From: Geitlerinema sp. BBD 1991-9
Lineage (GTDB): Bacteria; Cyanobacteriota; Cyanobacteriia; Cyanobacteriales; Geitlerinemataceae
DNA length: 64,000 nt
Direction: 5' to 3'
NCBI GenBank assembly: GCA_001657325.1
Contig: LWRO01000002.1
Coordinates: forward strand, 98,285 to 162,284
Shown piece by piece: positions 63,318 to 64,000 of this stretch (the first letter of the stretch is position 1; each line of letters starts with the position of its first letter). The notes beneath the pieces are model-generated. The model did no database searches. It was not told the origin of the DNA and worked only from the letters and a program-made list of their open reading frames with translations. Both the position numbers and the translations under genes were made by a program.

Positions 63318-64000
<683 letters not shown>

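Overview
The window is cyanobacterial chromosome. Direct evidence is chlL (dark-operative protochlorophyllide reductase), the photosystem II operon psbE-psbF-psbL-psbJ preceded by rubA and ycf48, a BicA-type bicarbonate transporter, the sulfolipid genes sqdB/sqdX, and the very high density of CGATCG and GCGATCGC (HIP1) words. Heptamer tandem repeats (STRR type), many multi-domain sensor kinases and a complete phototaxis-type chemosensory operon suggest a motile, probably filamentous cyanobacterium; that last step is inference.

Layout. 1-5067: a DUF5331 gene and chlL on the minus strand, a TPR/glycosyltransferase-like gene, a 66-residue conserved protein and lepB. 5164-6486: a dihydroorotase with an altered metal motif. 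6923-17297: a pix-like chemosensory operon (PatA-type regulator, CheY, CheW, a receptor with four GAF domains, hybrid CheA); GAF2 and GAF3 of the receptor keep the pocket residues of red/green cyanobacteriochromes. 17298-21094: a repeat-rich accessory stretch with a GNAT gene, an Rpn-family nuclease gene, a decayed second copy of that gene and a MITE. 21095-28997: an A-T-R non-ribosomal peptide synthetase-like protein with a PilZ-like domain inside its adenylation domain, followed by two histidine kinases. 29024-31061: a CheY and an MBOAT acyltransferase (minus). 31062-32784: decayed DNA with a broken sensor gene, a second MITE copy and an AT-rich orphan gene. 32860-35580: a histidine kinase joining an MHYT membrane sensor to a DXCF-type cyanobacteriochrome GAF domain.

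36153-39393: small housekeeping or unknown genes (sirohydrochlorin chelatase, four-CBS protein, recombinase-like fragment, thioredoxin). 39624-45227: a surface polysaccharide locus (GDP-fucose synthesis by gmd and fcl, an initiating sugar transferase, a GT4 glycosyltransferase, a sugar aminotransferase). 45304-48576: an Anbu-type protease, then rubA-ycf48-psbEFLJ, which together build and assemble PSII/cytochrome b559. 48692-52022: an unknown protein, a DUF2499 membrane protein and csaB. 52336-58889: a two-gene ATPase module, a small P-loop ATPase followed by a large STAND NTPase with exactly 14 WD40 blades, which is a candidate signalling or defence system. 59020-61939: a CmpR-like LysR regulator divergent from bicA, with an operator-like inverted repeat between them. 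62017-64000: sqdX and the 3' part of sqdB.

The most unusual objects are the PilZ-in-adenylation-domain synthetase, the MHYT plus DXCF cyanobacteriochrome kinase, the paired ATPase/STAND-WD40 genes, and the MITE whose end coincides with the truncation point of a duplicated nuclease gene. I saw no tRNA, rRNA, CRISPR array or intact insertion sequence.
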